Source: Candidatus Sulfotelmatobacter kueseliae
Lineage (GTDB): Bacteria > Acidobacteriota > Terriglobia > Terriglobales > Acidobacteriaceae
Direction of reading: 5' to 3'
Assembly (NCBI GenBank): GCA_900290255.1
Contig: OMOD01000150.1
Coordinates: 6,917 to 70,916, forward strand
Length of the DNA stretch: 64,000 bases
Below the pieces are notes generated by a model. That model was not told where the DNA came from, made no database searches, and saw only the letters and a list, made by a program, of their open reading frames with translations. Both the position numbers and the translations under genes were made by a program. Of this stretch, positions 25,382-34,238 are shown piece after piece. Position 1 is the stretch's first letter. Every line of letters begins with the position of its first letter.

Positions 25382-25449
25382 CCCTCAGGGCCTAAAGGCC
25401 GTCCGAATGGGGTGAGCGGACGCGGCGCTAAAGCGCCGCTCTTCCACGG
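25382..25449. repeat. R3 palindromes
   Basis: CCCTCAGGGCCTAAAGGCC followed by GCGGCGCTAAAGCGCCGC and TCTTCCACGG. It lies between convergent folK and the M23 peptidase gene. A short-word block (GAGGTCTGAGGTCCGAGGTC, about 25519-25544) follows. Confidence 0.75.
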
Positions 25450-25553
25450 CTGCTCCAGGCTTTAGAAGCACACGGGGAGCAATCCGAGGAACCAAGGGTA
25501 TGGATGGGCTGTGAATTGAGGTCTGAGGTCCGAGGTCCGAGGTCCGCTTCTAG

Positions 25554-26501
25554 CTAGCTGCCTGCGGCGAAACCGCCCGCGTGGGCGAGGGTCATGCGGA
25601 GATATTTGTAGGGATTGACCGGGGTGTCGTTGATGCGGACTTCGTAGTGGAGATGTGGACCGGTCGAACGGCCACTGGCGCCGACGTATCCGATGACGTC
25701 GCCACGGTGCACCGCTTGTCCTGCCGTCACGGCAAAACCGGAGAGGTGGCCATAGCGGGTGCTGATGCCGTTGCCGTGATCAATCATGATGGCCTTGCCG
25801 TAGCCGCCCAGCTGGTCCGTGAAAGTTACCACACCGTCGGCCGGAGCGATGATGGGATGGCCATAGCTGCTGCCGATATCCACGCCGCTGTGAAATGCGC
25901 CTTCCCCGTTAAAGGGATCGATGCGTTCGCCGAAGCTTCCCGTCACCTGGCCTTCGACTGGCCAGAGATTCGGAGCCGCATTAGCACGGAACCAGTCTGC
26001 CGTCGTGGCGTTGCGGGTCAAGCCCATGGTCAAGCCGACCATGGTCGCTCCGCTCAGCGCTGAGGTGCGGAGGGCATGCAGCTGATCAAGCGAAGAAGTC
26101 ACATCCGCGTCCTGAATCTGCTCGGTCGTCGCCGTCACCAGCGTGGGTTGCTGCTTCAAACCATACAATGCCGAAACTTCACCCGCCAGCGAGCCCAGCG
26201 ACGCCACCTGCACGTCGCGCTCTTTGGCGGCCTGCTCCAGGCGCGAGTAATTGTTCTTGAGCTGATCTTTTTCCGTCCGCAACTGGTTATAGCGAGAGAC
26301 TTTCAACAGCATGCGGGTGTAGGAGCTGGCGATGCCGGTCAGACTGAGGAATCCGATTGCGACCCCCACCACGAAAACGTAGAGGTAATGCACGGGGATG
26401 GAGATTTTGCGCAACTGCCCGTCATCCCCGCGGGCCACAAAAAGGATGTAGAAACGCTTCTGCAAATCGCTCCTCGGTTTCTCCACCAGCTTTTGAATCA
26501 T
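25554..26501 (-). CDS. M23 family cell-wall metallopeptidase, membrane anchored
   Basis: 315 residues from the ATG at 26501 (MIQKLVEKPRSDLQKRFYIL); a TTG at 26522 is an alternative start. One membrane helix (YLYVFVVGVAIGFLSLTG) is followed by a coiled coil (YNQLRTEKDQLKNNYSRLEQ) and a C-terminal M23 domain with zinc motifs HSGVDIG and GPHLHYEV. It should cut peptidoglycan cross-bridges or act as a regulator of another hydrolase, in the manner of EnvC/NlpD, but all zinc ligands are present. Its 5' end overlaps the long tail of the upstream hydrolase frame. Confidence 0.9.
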   Translation of the reverse strand: MIQKLVEKPRSDLQKRFYILFVARGDDGQLRKISIPVHYLYVFVVGVAIGFLSLTGIASSYTRMLLKVSRYNQLRTEKDQLKNNYSRLEQAAKERDVQVASLGSLAGEVSALYGLKQQPTLVTATTEQIQDADVTSSLDQLHALRTSALSGATMVGLTMGLTRNATTADWFRANAAPNLWPVEGQVTGSFGERIDPFNGEGAFHSGVDIGSSYGHPIIAPADGVVTFTDQLGGYGKAIMIDHGNGISTRYGHLSGFAVTAGQAVHRGDVIGYVGASGRSTGPHLHYEVRINDTPVNPYKYLRMTLAHAGGFAAGS

Positions 26502-27696
26502 CAGGTCCGGAATTCCAGGCAATGTTCTGAGGTTGCAGACTGCCTGTTCGGATCACCTGACTTTTTTCGGGCTGCGTCCCATCTTGGGAATGGAAACTTT
26601 CTCGCGCCCTACACCTACCGGAACTGCGACCAGAGCCTGAAAGCCTTTTGTCTGCAATGGTAACTCCATGCAGAACATAGCCCGGCCAAAAGGTTTGTGT
26701 GAATGACTGGTTAAAGTTAACAAACTGGGTTCCCCCTGTCAACGACGCACAAGGCCATTTTGGGGTTACCGAAGGCGGGTAATCGAAGGTCACCATGGGA
26801 CAGGTGACCGGGGGCGGGCGTGTCAGTCTGGCTCTGCCGGTCAATGGCTGGACATACTGATCGAGGAATCTGAAGACGTCAGCCTCCCATCCCGCGATAT
26901 CCGTGTACACAAACATGTGCCCATCGTCCGTGGATTTGCCAAAGGGCGGGTAGATCCTGAGAACGTGCGCCTTGCCGAGCCGGGTCAGTTCACTGTCCAA
27001 AGCCTTCCCCGGGGCGGTGGAGTAGTCGTTCGCCGCGTGAACGAGCATGATGGGAACGGTGGTCTTGCGGACTGCGGTCAGCAAGAGTCCTCGTATTTCG
27101 GACGAACCTTCCCAGGAAGCAGCCGCAGCACCAAAGGTGACTGCGGCTCGCAGGCTGCTGTCGCGCTCGATCGCCAGGAGCGTGAGCTGACCGCCGAACG
27201 AGTGTCCCACAATGGCGATCCGGCGGGCGTCGACTCCGGGCAGGGTCTTCAGGAATGACAAACCTGCCATGACATCGTCCAGATGATCCTTCGTCAGCAA
27301 AACGAACTGCAGGCGCTCGCGGGCTTCATCTCCCTTGGCGGCCTTCTCGCGGTGCAGGAGGTCTTGCATGAAAGGCCCCTGGTCCGCGGAAAGGCCTTGA
27401 CCGCGGCGGAAGAGATACAGAAAGGCGTAGCCGTGTCTAACGAAGGCTGGCGCGAGTTCTTCGGCTGCCTCGGTCATCGTGAACTCGCCGGTATGCGCGG
27501 CATCCGTACTGCCTGAGCCATGAACGAACAGCACGGCCGGAGACGGACCGGGGCCCGCTGGCCTCCAGAGAAACGCTTTGAGGCGCAGGTTGCCGCTCGG
27601 GACTACAACGGTCTCGGGAGCGAGGGATGGCGCCGACTGGCCAATCGCGAGGGATGGCAGCAGCAATGCGCACGCGAAGACGAGCCGCATTCTCAT
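26422..27696 (-). CDS. Secreted alpha/beta hydrolase with run-on C-terminal tail
   Basis: 424 residues. A signal peptide (MRMRLVFACALLLPSLAIGQ) precedes a normal alpha/beta hydrolase fold with oxyanion segment VLFVHGSGS, nucleophile Ser166 in GHSFGGQ, Asp224 in AANDYS and His260 in DDGHMF. The family domain ends near residue 284 (FRFLDQYVQPL). About 140 further residues of low-quality sequence follow, and the stop lies 80 bases inside the M23 gene in another frame. The natural stop has probably been lost by mutation, giving a read-through tail. Substrate unknown; it resembles dienelactone-hydrolase-like esterases. Confidence 0.8.
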   Translation of the reverse strand: MRMRLVFACALLLPSLAIGQSAPSLAPETVVVPSGNLRLKAFLWRPAGPGPSPAVLFVHGSGSTDAAHTGEFTMTEAAEELAPAFVRHGYAFLYLFRRGQGLSADQGPFMQDLLHREKAAKGDEARERLQFVLLTKDHLDDVMAGLSFLKTLPGVDARRIAIVGHSFGGQLTLLAIERDSSLRAAVTFGAAAASWEGSSEIRGLLLTAVRKTTVPIMLVHAANDYSTAPGKALDSELTRLGKAHVLRIYPPFGKSTDDGHMFVYTDIAGWEADVFRFLDQYVQPLTGRARLTRPPPVTCPMVTFDYPPSVTPKWPCASLTGGTQFVNFNQSFTQTFWPGYVLHGVTIADKRLSGSGRSSGRCRARESFHSQDGTQPEKSQVIRTGSLQPQNIAWNSGPDDSKAGGETEERFAEAFLHPFCGPRG

Positions 27697-27798
27697 CGCG
27701 CCGAACTATACCAGACTGACGTGCAGCGGCCGCGAGATTTTGCACTCCCACGCGAACCCGGCATCGGATAGGCGACATCCGCTATAGTGGTTGCGCCG

Positions 27799-28836
27799 AT
27801 GCCGCTTTCCGAAAAAGCGCTGATTGCCCAGATTCGCCGCATGGCTGAATCGGCCAGGCACCTCACGGACAAGAGCAGGCGGACAGGAGTGTCCGCCCCA
27901 CATGGACAAGGGCAGGCGGACAGAGCCCGCCCCACACAAATTCTCACCGGAATTGGCGACGATTGCGCCGTGCTGCGCGTCCTCCCGGACCGCGATTTCC
28001 TGCTCACTACAGACTTCACACTGGAGGGGATTCACTTCCGGCGCGACTGGCACCCGGCGGAATCGGTTGGCTACCGCTGCCTGGCTCGCGGACTGAGCGA
28101 CATCGCCGCCATGGGCGGGGAACCGGTTGCGGCCTTTCTCTCGCTGGCTCTGCCACGTGATTTGCCTCAGGCCTGGGTTGAGCGGTTCATGCGCGGGCTG
28201 CTCGCCCTGGCACAAAAATACGACGTCACGCTGGCCGGCGGGGATACCGCCGAGTCGCCCAACGGAATCCTTGCCGATATTACCGTCGTCGGCAGTACGC
28301 CCAGGGGAAAATCCGTCCTGCGTTCTGCTGCCCGCCCGGGGGATCGCATATTCGTCAGCGGAGAACTCGGCGGCTCGGCCGCCGCAGTGGTCGAGATGAG
28401 GGCGAAATCCAGGCGGGTAAAGCCGCAGGATTATTCCCGGCATTTCTATCCCGAGCCTCGGGTTGAACTGGGGCGCATTCTGCGCCAGAAGGGCCTGGCG
28501 AGCGCCATGATTGACCTGAGCGACGGCCTCTCCACCGACCTGGCTCATATCTGCGAAGAAAGCGGGGTGGGAGCGGAAATCGAGTCGCAACTGATTCCCC
28601 GCGCCCGGGTCGGCAAGCCCACTCGGGAAGTGCATCTCGATCTTGCCCTGCACGGGGGCGAAGATTACGAGCTCCTGTTCACTGCGCCTGCCGGAAAGCG
28701 TGTTCCCGCACAGATTGCCAGAGTGCCCCTTACTCGAATCGGCAGCATCACCCGCGGGCGCAAGATTTTCGTGATGAACCCGAAAGGCATAGGCTACGAA
28801 CTGGTTGCCCGAGGCTGGGAGCATTTCCGGCGATAG
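27799..28836 (+). CDS. thiL: Thiamine-monophosphate kinase with palindrome insertion
   Basis: 345 residues from the ATG at 27799 (MPLSEKALIAQIRRMAESAR); a GTG at 27787 is possible. It phosphorylates thiamine monophosphate to the diphosphate. Motifs: GIGDDCAVL, TTDFTLEGIHF, SDIAAMGGEP, LAGGDTAESP, MIDLSDGLSTD and LHGGEDYELLF. Residues about 23-46 (DKSRRTGVSAPHGQGQADRA) do not belong to the family and are encoded by two R1-type palindromes at 27875-27937. The insertion is in frame, near the N-terminus and before the first conserved motif, so activity is probably kept. Confidence 0.95.
   Translation: MPLSEKALIAQIRRMAESARHLTDKSRRTGVSAPHGQGQADRARPTQILTGIGDDCAVLRVLPDRDFLLTTDFTLEGIHFRRDWHPAESVGYRCLARGLSDIAAMGGEPVAAFLSLALPRDLPQAWVERFMRGLLALAQKYDVTLAGGDTAESPNGILADITVVGSTPRGKSVLRSAARPGDRIFVSGELGGSAAAVVEMRAKSRRVKPQDYSRHFYPEPRVELGRILRQKGLASAMIDLSDGLSTDLAHICEESGVGAEIESQLIPRARVGKPTREVHLDLALHGGEDYELLFTAPAGKRVPAQIARVPLTRIGSITRGRKIFVMNPKGIGYELVARGWEHFRR
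27875..27937. repeat. Two R1-type palindromes inside thiL
   Basis: GGCGGACAGGAGTGTCCGCC then CCACATGG, followed by AGGCGGACAGAGCCCGCC and CCACAC. The first is nearly the same as the intergenic copy at 35403-35427, showing a common origin. Confidence 0.85.
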
Positions 28837-28864
28837 GTAGAATTCCTCCTTCTCGCGTCACGCT

Positions 28865-28913
28865 GCGGAGCTTCGCTCCGCCGGGCGGACGAGGGCGTCC
28901 GCCCCTCCACGAG
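28865..28913. repeat. R1 palindrome with small stem
   Basis: GCGGAGCTTCGCTCCGC joined to GGGCGGACGAGGGCGTCC and GCCCCTCCACGAG, between thiL and the next gene. Confidence 0.8.
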
Positions 28914-28993
28914 GCGTAGCGGCTGTTACCTCCGTGCCTCGGTCACTACTCAGTCTCTACCCGCGGGCCGAAAACCGGGCTAAAGTTAGGGTC

Positions 28994-29602
28994 ATGTCGT
29001 ACACGCGATTTCTTCTCCCCATCCTTGCCGGCCTGATGATCACAACCGCCTCGGCGCAAACCAAGCCCGTGCCTCCGCCCCCAGCTCACGCCAAGCCGCC
29101 ATCGCCTGCCGTCACTGACGATTTCATCCATAAGCAATTCGGCGACAACTGTTCGTTGCTGGACGGACCAGCGCAGTTCGTGGCCGATCTCGATGACGAC
29201 GGGGTTGACGATCTTGTGGTCGCCGCCAAGTGCAAGAATCCGATGGCCGACAAGGATGAATACAGCTTTGTGGTCGCCGATCCTTACGACAGCTTTCTTG
29301 GCTTTGGCAATGTCAAAGTCACTTCCAGCTTCGGCTCGGACGCACCGGAGCGGCGCGGCGTGAGCCTGCTCATTATTCACGGCGAGGGCCATGACGCCTG
29401 GCGCGCCGAGACTCCGAAGGCCAAGTTTCTCCTCATCAACCTGCCCTTTAAGACGCTAACCGTGAAGCGGCTTACCCTGAAGAAGAAAACCGTTCTCGGC
29501 ATCTACATGGAAGAAACGGGCGAAGGCGAAAACATCTCCTCGGTGGTCTTTTGGGACGGAAAGAAATACAAGTACCAGCCGCTGGGATCAACGATGGAGT
29601 AG
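28994..29602 (+). CDS. Secreted protein, unknown (VCBS/FG-GAP-like segment)
   Basis: 202 residues from the ATG at 28994 (MSYTRFLLPILAGLMITTAS), chosen because it starts a clear signal peptide; the frame is open 20 codons further up. A Pro-rich linker is followed by QFVADLDDDGVDDLVVAAKC, an acidic Asp-rich strand-turn motif like the calcium-binding FG-GAP/VCBS repeat. Later segments are beta-rich (AKFLLINLPFKTLTVKRLTL). No enzyme motif is visible. It is probably a periplasmic or surface protein of a lineage-specific family. Confidence 0.7.
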   Translation: MSYTRFLLPILAGLMITTASAQTKPVPPPPAHAKPPSPAVTDDFIHKQFGDNCSLLDGPAQFVADLDDDGVDDLVVAAKCKNPMADKDEYSFVVADPYDSFLGFGNVKVTSSFGSDAPERRGVSLLIIHGEGHDAWRAETPKAKFLLINLPFKTLTVKRLTLKKKTVLGIYMEETGEGENISSVVFWDGKKYKYQPLGSTME

Positions 29603-29786
29603 GGGAATTGTCCACGCCCAACTCCACGGCGTTCATTGACTTGCCCTCACGGGGAAAGTCCAAAAGCTGAGGATAGGGACTTTCTACTCCAACCTGTGGA
29701 TATTTCCCCTCAAAAAGATCTCGCGCAACACGCCGACCTGTCGTAAACTTCTCTCCCCCCAATATTCCCGCCGAAAGGAACATACC

Positions 29787-30380
29787 ATGCGTAAACGCTC
29801 CATCGCTTTCGTCGCCGTGCTCGCGCTTGGGACCCTGGGTGGATCAGTCCTGGCGCTCGCGCAAACCGCAAACCCAACCGCTGCAAGAAAGACCTTCGGA
29901 TTTCAGGATTCCAAGACCGGAACCTTCCATCCTCTGGGGAAGTCAGCAGATCTGTCCAACACCACGGCAACCACAACTTACTCCGGCACGATCGAGGCCA
30001 CCATTACGATCACGTTAAAGACAGCCCTTCCCAAAGGGGATGCAATCGTCTGCAGTGTGGACGCGATCGCAAGTTCTGAAAACGAGACGACGTTCGCGGG
30101 CGTGACCTATGATGACAGCGCGGCCAGCACTGCCACCGTATCCGGTTCCACGGCAACTTGCAAAGTGAACATCCCCTTTTCCTGGGTGATGTTCACGGCA
30201 TCTACGACCGTCGTGAACTCGCTCGATGGTAGCTTGAGCGTGGTCATGTACTCGCCAACTGCCACGACGATAACGCAATTGGTCGAGGATTTTGCACGGG
30301 ACCACAGTCAGTCGATCACCATCAACGCTGGCAAACCAGCCGACGGAACGCTGACTGTCACCGAGGCCGTAACACTGTAA
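29787..30380 (+). CDS. Small secreted Thr/Ser-rich protein, unknown
   Basis: 197 residues. A signal peptide (MRKRSIAFVAVLALGTLGGS, with the cleavage region ALAQTANP) is followed by a low-charge Thr/Ser/Ala-rich domain with regular beta strands (TTTYSGTIEATITITL, STATVSGSTATCKVNIPF). It contains two cysteines that may pair. A GAAAGGAAC ribosome site precedes the ATG. No family is recognised; the composition suggests an exported beta-sandwich. Confidence 0.65.
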   Translation: MRKRSIAFVAVLALGTLGGSVLALAQTANPTAARKTFGFQDSKTGTFHPLGKSADLSNTTATTTYSGTIEATITITLKTALPKGDAIVCSVDAIASSENETTFAGVTYDDSAASTATVSGSTATCKVNIPFSWVMFTASTTVVNSLDGSLSVVMYSPTATTITQLVEDFARDHSQSITINAGKPADGTLTVTEAVTL

Positions 30381-30485
30381 ACACACTGGCGCCTTACTTC
30401 ACGGTTTCGTGTGCGGGGACGGATTTCTTGCCACTTCGCCTCGTCCCCGGCACACGGTTCTTGATCCAGACGTATCCATCCACCA

Positions 30486-31235
30486 TCAACAATCGATCAC
30501 GGGAAATTCTGCGGTTCCGACCGCGCTCACGTTGGCCTCGGCGAACTCCACCACGCGATCCAGAGAACTCTGCAACTCAGCCGTATAGCGTTCGACGTCT
30601 TCGTCACTCGCTTGCGCCGGCACCGGAATCATTTTTCCAAAGCGCAGCAGCACGCGCGAGAAGGGCGCCGGGATCATCAGCCCATCCCAGGTATTGAGCA
30701 CCCAGGCCTTGTCCACGGCCGCGTGGAACATGGTCAGCGCCATGCCCGACGAGCGCGCCAGCGCGACCGGTCCCGGTTTGACTTTGCGCCGCGGGCCGCG
30801 CGGACCGTCGAGGGTGAAGGCCACGGTCCAGCCGTCCTCGAGGGCGCGGCGCAGGCCCAGCAGGGCGCGCACGGCGTTGCGGCTGCTCGATCCCTTCACC
30901 GCGACAAAGCCGAACTTGTGGATGATGCGGCCCATGTATTCGCCGTCGTAGCTGTTGCTGCTCATCACCCGGATGCCCATGTCGCGAAAGACGTAAGTGG
31001 CGGGAATCATGCAGCTATGCCAGAACGAAGCGACCAGCGGACGCTGGTCGAGCGTCTCCTGCGCGTCGTCCTCGCGCGAGAAGCAAATCCGCAGCGTTGG
31101 CCCGATCAGCCGGATCAACCCGTATCCCGCCCAGATAATCATGCGCAAAACCATGCGCTGGCGCAGAATGTAGCGGCGCGGGTCAATCGCGGGCAGCGCC
31201 GGCAGCGAGGCCGCGGGAGTGCTGGCTTCAGGCAC
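30486..31235 (-). CDS. DUF374 lysophospholipid acyltransferase-like protein
   Basis: 249 residues with a GTG start. The LPLAT/DUF374 pattern is clear: SFWHSCMIPATYVFRDMGI, SNSYDGEYMGRIIHKFGF, VKGSSSRNAVRALLGL and the acceptor motif FTLDGPRGPRRKVKPG. In DUF374 proteins the usual HX4D is replaced by the SXSXDG and GSSS region, as here. By family it should acylate a lipid, possibly a lipid A or lysophospholipid precursor, at the inner membrane. It is convergent with the secreted-protein gene before it. Confidence 0.85.
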   Translation of the reverse strand: MPEASTPAASLPALPAIDPRRYILRQRMVLRMIIWAGYGLIRLIGPTLRICFSREDDAQETLDQRPLVASFWHSCMIPATYVFRDMGIRVMSSNSYDGEYMGRIIHKFGFVAVKGSSSRNAVRALLGLRRALEDGWTVAFTLDGPRGPRRKVKPGPVALARSSGMALTMFHAAVDKAWVLNTWDGLMIPAPFSRVLLRFGKMIPVPAQASDEDVERYTAELQSSLDRVVEFAEANVSAVGTAEFPVIDC

Positions 31236-31327
31236 GAAGCTATTGTAACGGGATGAGGCTGCCCCACCGCGAGACTTGGGCTTGGAAATTCAGTTTTGCG
31301 CGGGGCACTGCCTCCGCCGTGGTAAAA

Positions 31328-31404
31328 CGCGGGCAGGAGTGCCCGCGCCACACAAGCCGGGCTTCGCCCGGCCGGACAGCCGGGGGCGGCTGTTCCCACA
31401 TTGG
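31328..31404. repeat. R1-type composite repeat
   Basis: CGCGGGCAGGAGTGCCCGCG with CCACAC, then GCCGGGCTTCGCCCGGC and GGACAGCCGGGGGCGGCTGT with TCCCACATTGG. It lies between the acyltransferase start and the 3' end of the PilZ gene. Confidence 0.8.
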
Positions 31405-31411
31405 CATCGCG

Positions 31412-32116
31412 TCAGTTTTCCAGGTAGGAATCAATCCAGACTTTCACCGGTCTCCGCCGGTCGTCCGCCTGATCGAAGCGGACGCCGAACAGCTTGGGCT
31501 TGCGCCAGCTCACCACACTGCGCACGATGACCCGCGGCAGCGTCATCAGCGCGAACGAGACCTCAAAGTTGGTGCCCACCGAGACATCCTCGGGGCTCGT
31601 CAGCGACATGCCGCCCGAACTCATCTCAATGGTGCTGGCGATGAAGCGCCGCCCGTCTCCCACGACCAGGACTTCGGTCATGACCGGGATGCGCACATAG
31701 CGCCGGAATTCGTGCAGCACCAGCAGATGCGTGGCCCGCACCAGCTTGACCGCGCCCGGCCGCTCCAGCGGCTCATGAAACACGGCATTGATGCCGTACT
31801 TGGAGTAGCGCATGGTTTCCTGGGCGCTGCCGCCCACGCCGTAGATAATCGAGCGGCTATTGGACGGCGACATGCGCAGCGTTTCCATCAATTGGCCGGG
31901 ATCGTTGGCCAGGTTGAGCACGCAGGCTTCGAATTTTTCCTTATGCAGGCGGTCGGCGGCCTGGCTCGACATGACCGCCGTCTCAATGCCGAACTGGCGA
32001 AAGCACTCGGCAAGCAAGCAGCGTGTGGATTCGTCCAGGTCGACCAATGCGGCGCGGGCCGCGGCTTTCCGCGTGGGGAGGGTAGGAGCGAGGACAGAGG
32101 AAAAAGCTTTATCCAT
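31412..32116 (-). CDS. PilZ protein with degenerate receiver domain
   Basis: 234 residues from the ATG at 32116 (MDKAFSSVLAPTLPTRKAAA). The N-terminal half has the receiver fold, but the phosphoacceptor position is Asn68 in ACVLNLAND, so phosphorylation is unlikely. The PilZ half has HEFRRYVRIPV (136-145) and IEMSSGGMSL, the two c-di-GMP-binding motifs. It is clearly related to the protein at 23939, whose receiver keeps the Asp. A ligand- or protein-controlled PilZ effector is likely. Confidence 0.8.
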   Translation of the reverse strand: MDKAFSSVLAPTLPTRKAAARAALVDLDESTRCLLAECFRQFGIETAVMSSQAADRLHKEKFEACVLNLANDPGQLMETLRMSPSNSRSIIYGVGGSAQETMRYSKYGINAVFHEPLERPGAVKLVRATHLLVLHEFRRYVRIPVMTEVLVVGDGRRFIASTIEMSSGGMSLTSPEDVSVGTNFEVSFALMTLPRVIVRSVVSWRKPKLFGVRFDQADDRRRPVKVWIDSYLEN

Positions 32117-32310
32117 GTTCAGGGGAAGCTCCACTTCGAACCCATTGTGGAGTCTGGCCGCCCGGGTTGCAAAGACACAAAGGACCAACACGGGAAGTAC
32201 CAAAGTTCATTACTTTTTCCAAGGGGCGCGAGAACGGACATTACGAAAACGAGATGTGGCGTGAAATGAGCGAGTTGCGAGAGTCGAGGAGGTGCCGGGA
32301 TGCGGTTCTT

Positions 32311-32514
32311 TTAATCGCGGCCGGCGGGATCGGGTTGGAACCAGGAAACTCCGCCAAAGGGACTGTGACTCGTAAAATCGGGGAGCGGCGACAGGTAACC
32401 GCCCTGAGCCTCCGAGGTCTCCTGCATCCAGCGCGGGCTGTACTGAATCCTCTGTCCGGCCTCGGACCAGTGGCATGCCAAATGTCCTACTTCAAGCTGC
32501 CACAATGATGTCAT
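32311..32514 (-). CDS. Small conserved-looking protein, unknown
   Basis: 67 residues, MTSLWQLEVGHLACHWSEAG and later QYSPRWMQETSEAQGGYLSP then PDFTSHSPFGGVSWFQP. The Trp- and Pro-rich pattern resembles short acidobacterial hypothetical proteins, which supports coding. No function can be given. It may be co-transcribed with the gene at 32568. Confidence 0.5.
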   Translation of the reverse strand: MTSLWQLEVGHLACHWSEAGQRIQYSPRWMQETSEAQGGYLSPLPDFTSHSPFGGVSWFQPDPAGRD

Positions 32515-32567
32515 CGCATCGAACCTCCGACGCTCGGCTCATCGCGATTATAGCTCTCGACCCGAGA

Positions 32568-32807
32568 TCACGCAGCGTAACCGTCTGCCGTCTGGTCTGT
32601 TGCCATCCTCACGATATTCAAGGGGATCCGAACCCGCCTGAGCTGGCGTGATTTCTGTTCGATGGCGTCCACAAACACGACGTTGTCGCCCATCACCAGA
32701 GGATCACCAACCAACTCAAATTGTGCTCCGTACAGCTTGATCTGGTTCGCTCGTGAGAATCCCAATCGCTTGAGTCTTTCGCAGAGACGAACCTGTGTAG
32801 CGGTCAT
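32568..32807 (-). CDS. Small conserved-looking protein, unknown
   Basis: 79 residues from the ATG at 32807 (MTATQVRLCERLKRLGFSRA); an ATG at 32819 is an alternative. The rest reads QIKLYGAQFELVGDPLVMGD and VVFVDAIEQKSRQLRRVRIP. The compact beta pattern with an N-terminal helix resembles a small family seen in Acidobacteria. No function is known to me. Confidence 0.6.
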   Translation of the reverse strand: MTATQVRLCERLKRLGFSRANQIKLYGAQFELVGDPLVMGDNVVFVDAIEQKSRQLRRVRIPLNIVRMATDQTADGYAA

Positions 32808-32999
32808 GATGAGTACCATTGCGTTACGAATTGGATTCTGGGACTTGTAGAGGTCCTGCGGAACTACTAGGTTGAAACTCTATTGTAACATTCCCGCAAC
32901 AAACTCGTGCTTCACGGACCGGTGGCGTTAGCGTCTGCAGCTACATCTCCTGTGACTGAAACGGCCGATATCCCGGTTCATCCCAAGGTCACGAGCAGC

Positions 33000-34238
33000 C
33001 TATTCGCTCCAGCGCCGGAACAGCAGTGCACCGTTCGTGCCACCGAAGCCGAACGAGTTCGACATGGCGTATTCGATCTCGGCTTTGCGGGAATGGTTGG
33101 GGACCAGATCCATGCCGGCGGTGTCAGGGTCGGGATTCTCCAGATTGATGGTGGGCGGCAGCATCTGGTCGCGCAGGGCAAGGACGGTAATACCGGCTTC
33201 GAGTCCTCCCGCGCCGCCGAGCAGGTGGCCGGTCATGGATTTGGTCGAACTCACCGCGACCTTGTGCTGGCCGAAGAAATTGCGGATGGCGTGAGCTTCG
33301 AGCGTGTCGCCGATGGGCGTGGATGTGCCGTGAGCGTTGACGTAGCCGATTACGCCGGGCGTTACGCCGGCGTCGCGCACGGCGTTGCGCATGACGCGGA
33401 ATCCGCCTTCATGTTCGGGAGCGGGCTGGGTCATGTGGTAGGCGTCGGCGGACATGCCGTAGCCGACGACTTCGGCGAGGATGGGCGCGCCGCGCTTGCG
33501 AGCGTGCTCCAACTCTTCGAGGATCATGATGCCCGAGCCTTCGCCCATGACGAAGCCGTCGCGAGCCTGATCCCAGGGGCGGCTGGCTCTCTCGGGCTCG
33601 TCGTTGCGGGTGGAAAGCGCGCGCATGGCGGCGAATCCGCCGACGCCCATGGGTGTGATGGCGGCTTCGGCGCCGCCGGCGATCATCACGTCGGCGTCGT
33701 TGTGCTGGATGATGCGGAAGGAATCGCCGACGGAATGGGCGCTGGTTGTGCAGGCCGTGGCCGTGGCCTCATTCGGTCCCTTGGCGCCGTGACGCATGGA
33801 GACGTGCCCGGCGGCCAGGTTGATGATGGCGGCGGGAATAAAGAAAGGCGAGATTTTGCGCGGCCCTCCTTCGACCAGCGCAGCGTGCTCGCGCTCGATG
33901 ATGTCGAATCCGCCGATGCCGGACCCGATATGCACGCCGACATGCTCGGCGTTCTCCGGGGTGATCTTCAGTTCCGACATCTTGAGCGCTTCGTCGCTGG
34001 CGGCGATGGCCAGGTGGATGAAGCGCCCCATCTTCTTCAGTTCTTTTTTTTCGATGTAGTTCAGCGGGTCGAAGTTCTTGACCTCGGCGGCGATCTGGCA
34101 GGCAAAGTTGCCGGCGTCGAAACCGGTAATGCGGGCCACGCCGCTCTTGCCGGCGACGAGCGCCTTCCACACTTCTTCGGTGGAATTGCCCACGCCGCAG
34201 ATTAGGCCGAGCCCCGTGACTACGACCCTGCGCGTCAA
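33000..34238 (-). CDS. fabF: 3-oxoacyl-ACP synthase II
   Basis: 412 residues with a TTG start directly after the acpP stop (TAGTTG), giving tight coupling. It condenses malonyl-ACP with acyl-ACP in fatty acid elongation. The catalytic Cys lies in ATACTTSAHSVGDS, the two His residues in NAHGTSTPIGD and SMTGHLLGG, and the terminal NSFGFGGTN loop is present. The start is fixed by the family N-terminus MTRRVVVTGLG. Confidence 0.97.
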   Translation of the reverse strand: MTRRVVVTGLGLICGVGNSTEEVWKALVAGKSGVARITGFDAGNFACQIAAEVKNFDPLNYIEKKELKKMGRFIHLAIAASDEALKMSELKITPENAEHVGVHIGSGIGGFDIIEREHAALVEGGPRKISPFFIPAAIINLAAGHVSMRHGAKGPNEATATACTTSAHSVGDSFRIIQHNDADVMIAGGAEAAITPMGVGGFAAMRALSTRNDEPERASRPWDQARDGFVMGEGSGIMILEELEHARKRGAPILAEVVGYGMSADAYHMTQPAPEHEGGFRVMRNAVRDAGVTPGVIGYVNAHGTSTPIGDTLEAHAIRNFFGQHKVAVSSTKSMTGHLLGGAGGLEAGITVLALRDQMLPPTINLENPDPDTAGMDLVPNHSRKAEIEYAMSNSFGFGGTNGALLFRRWSE

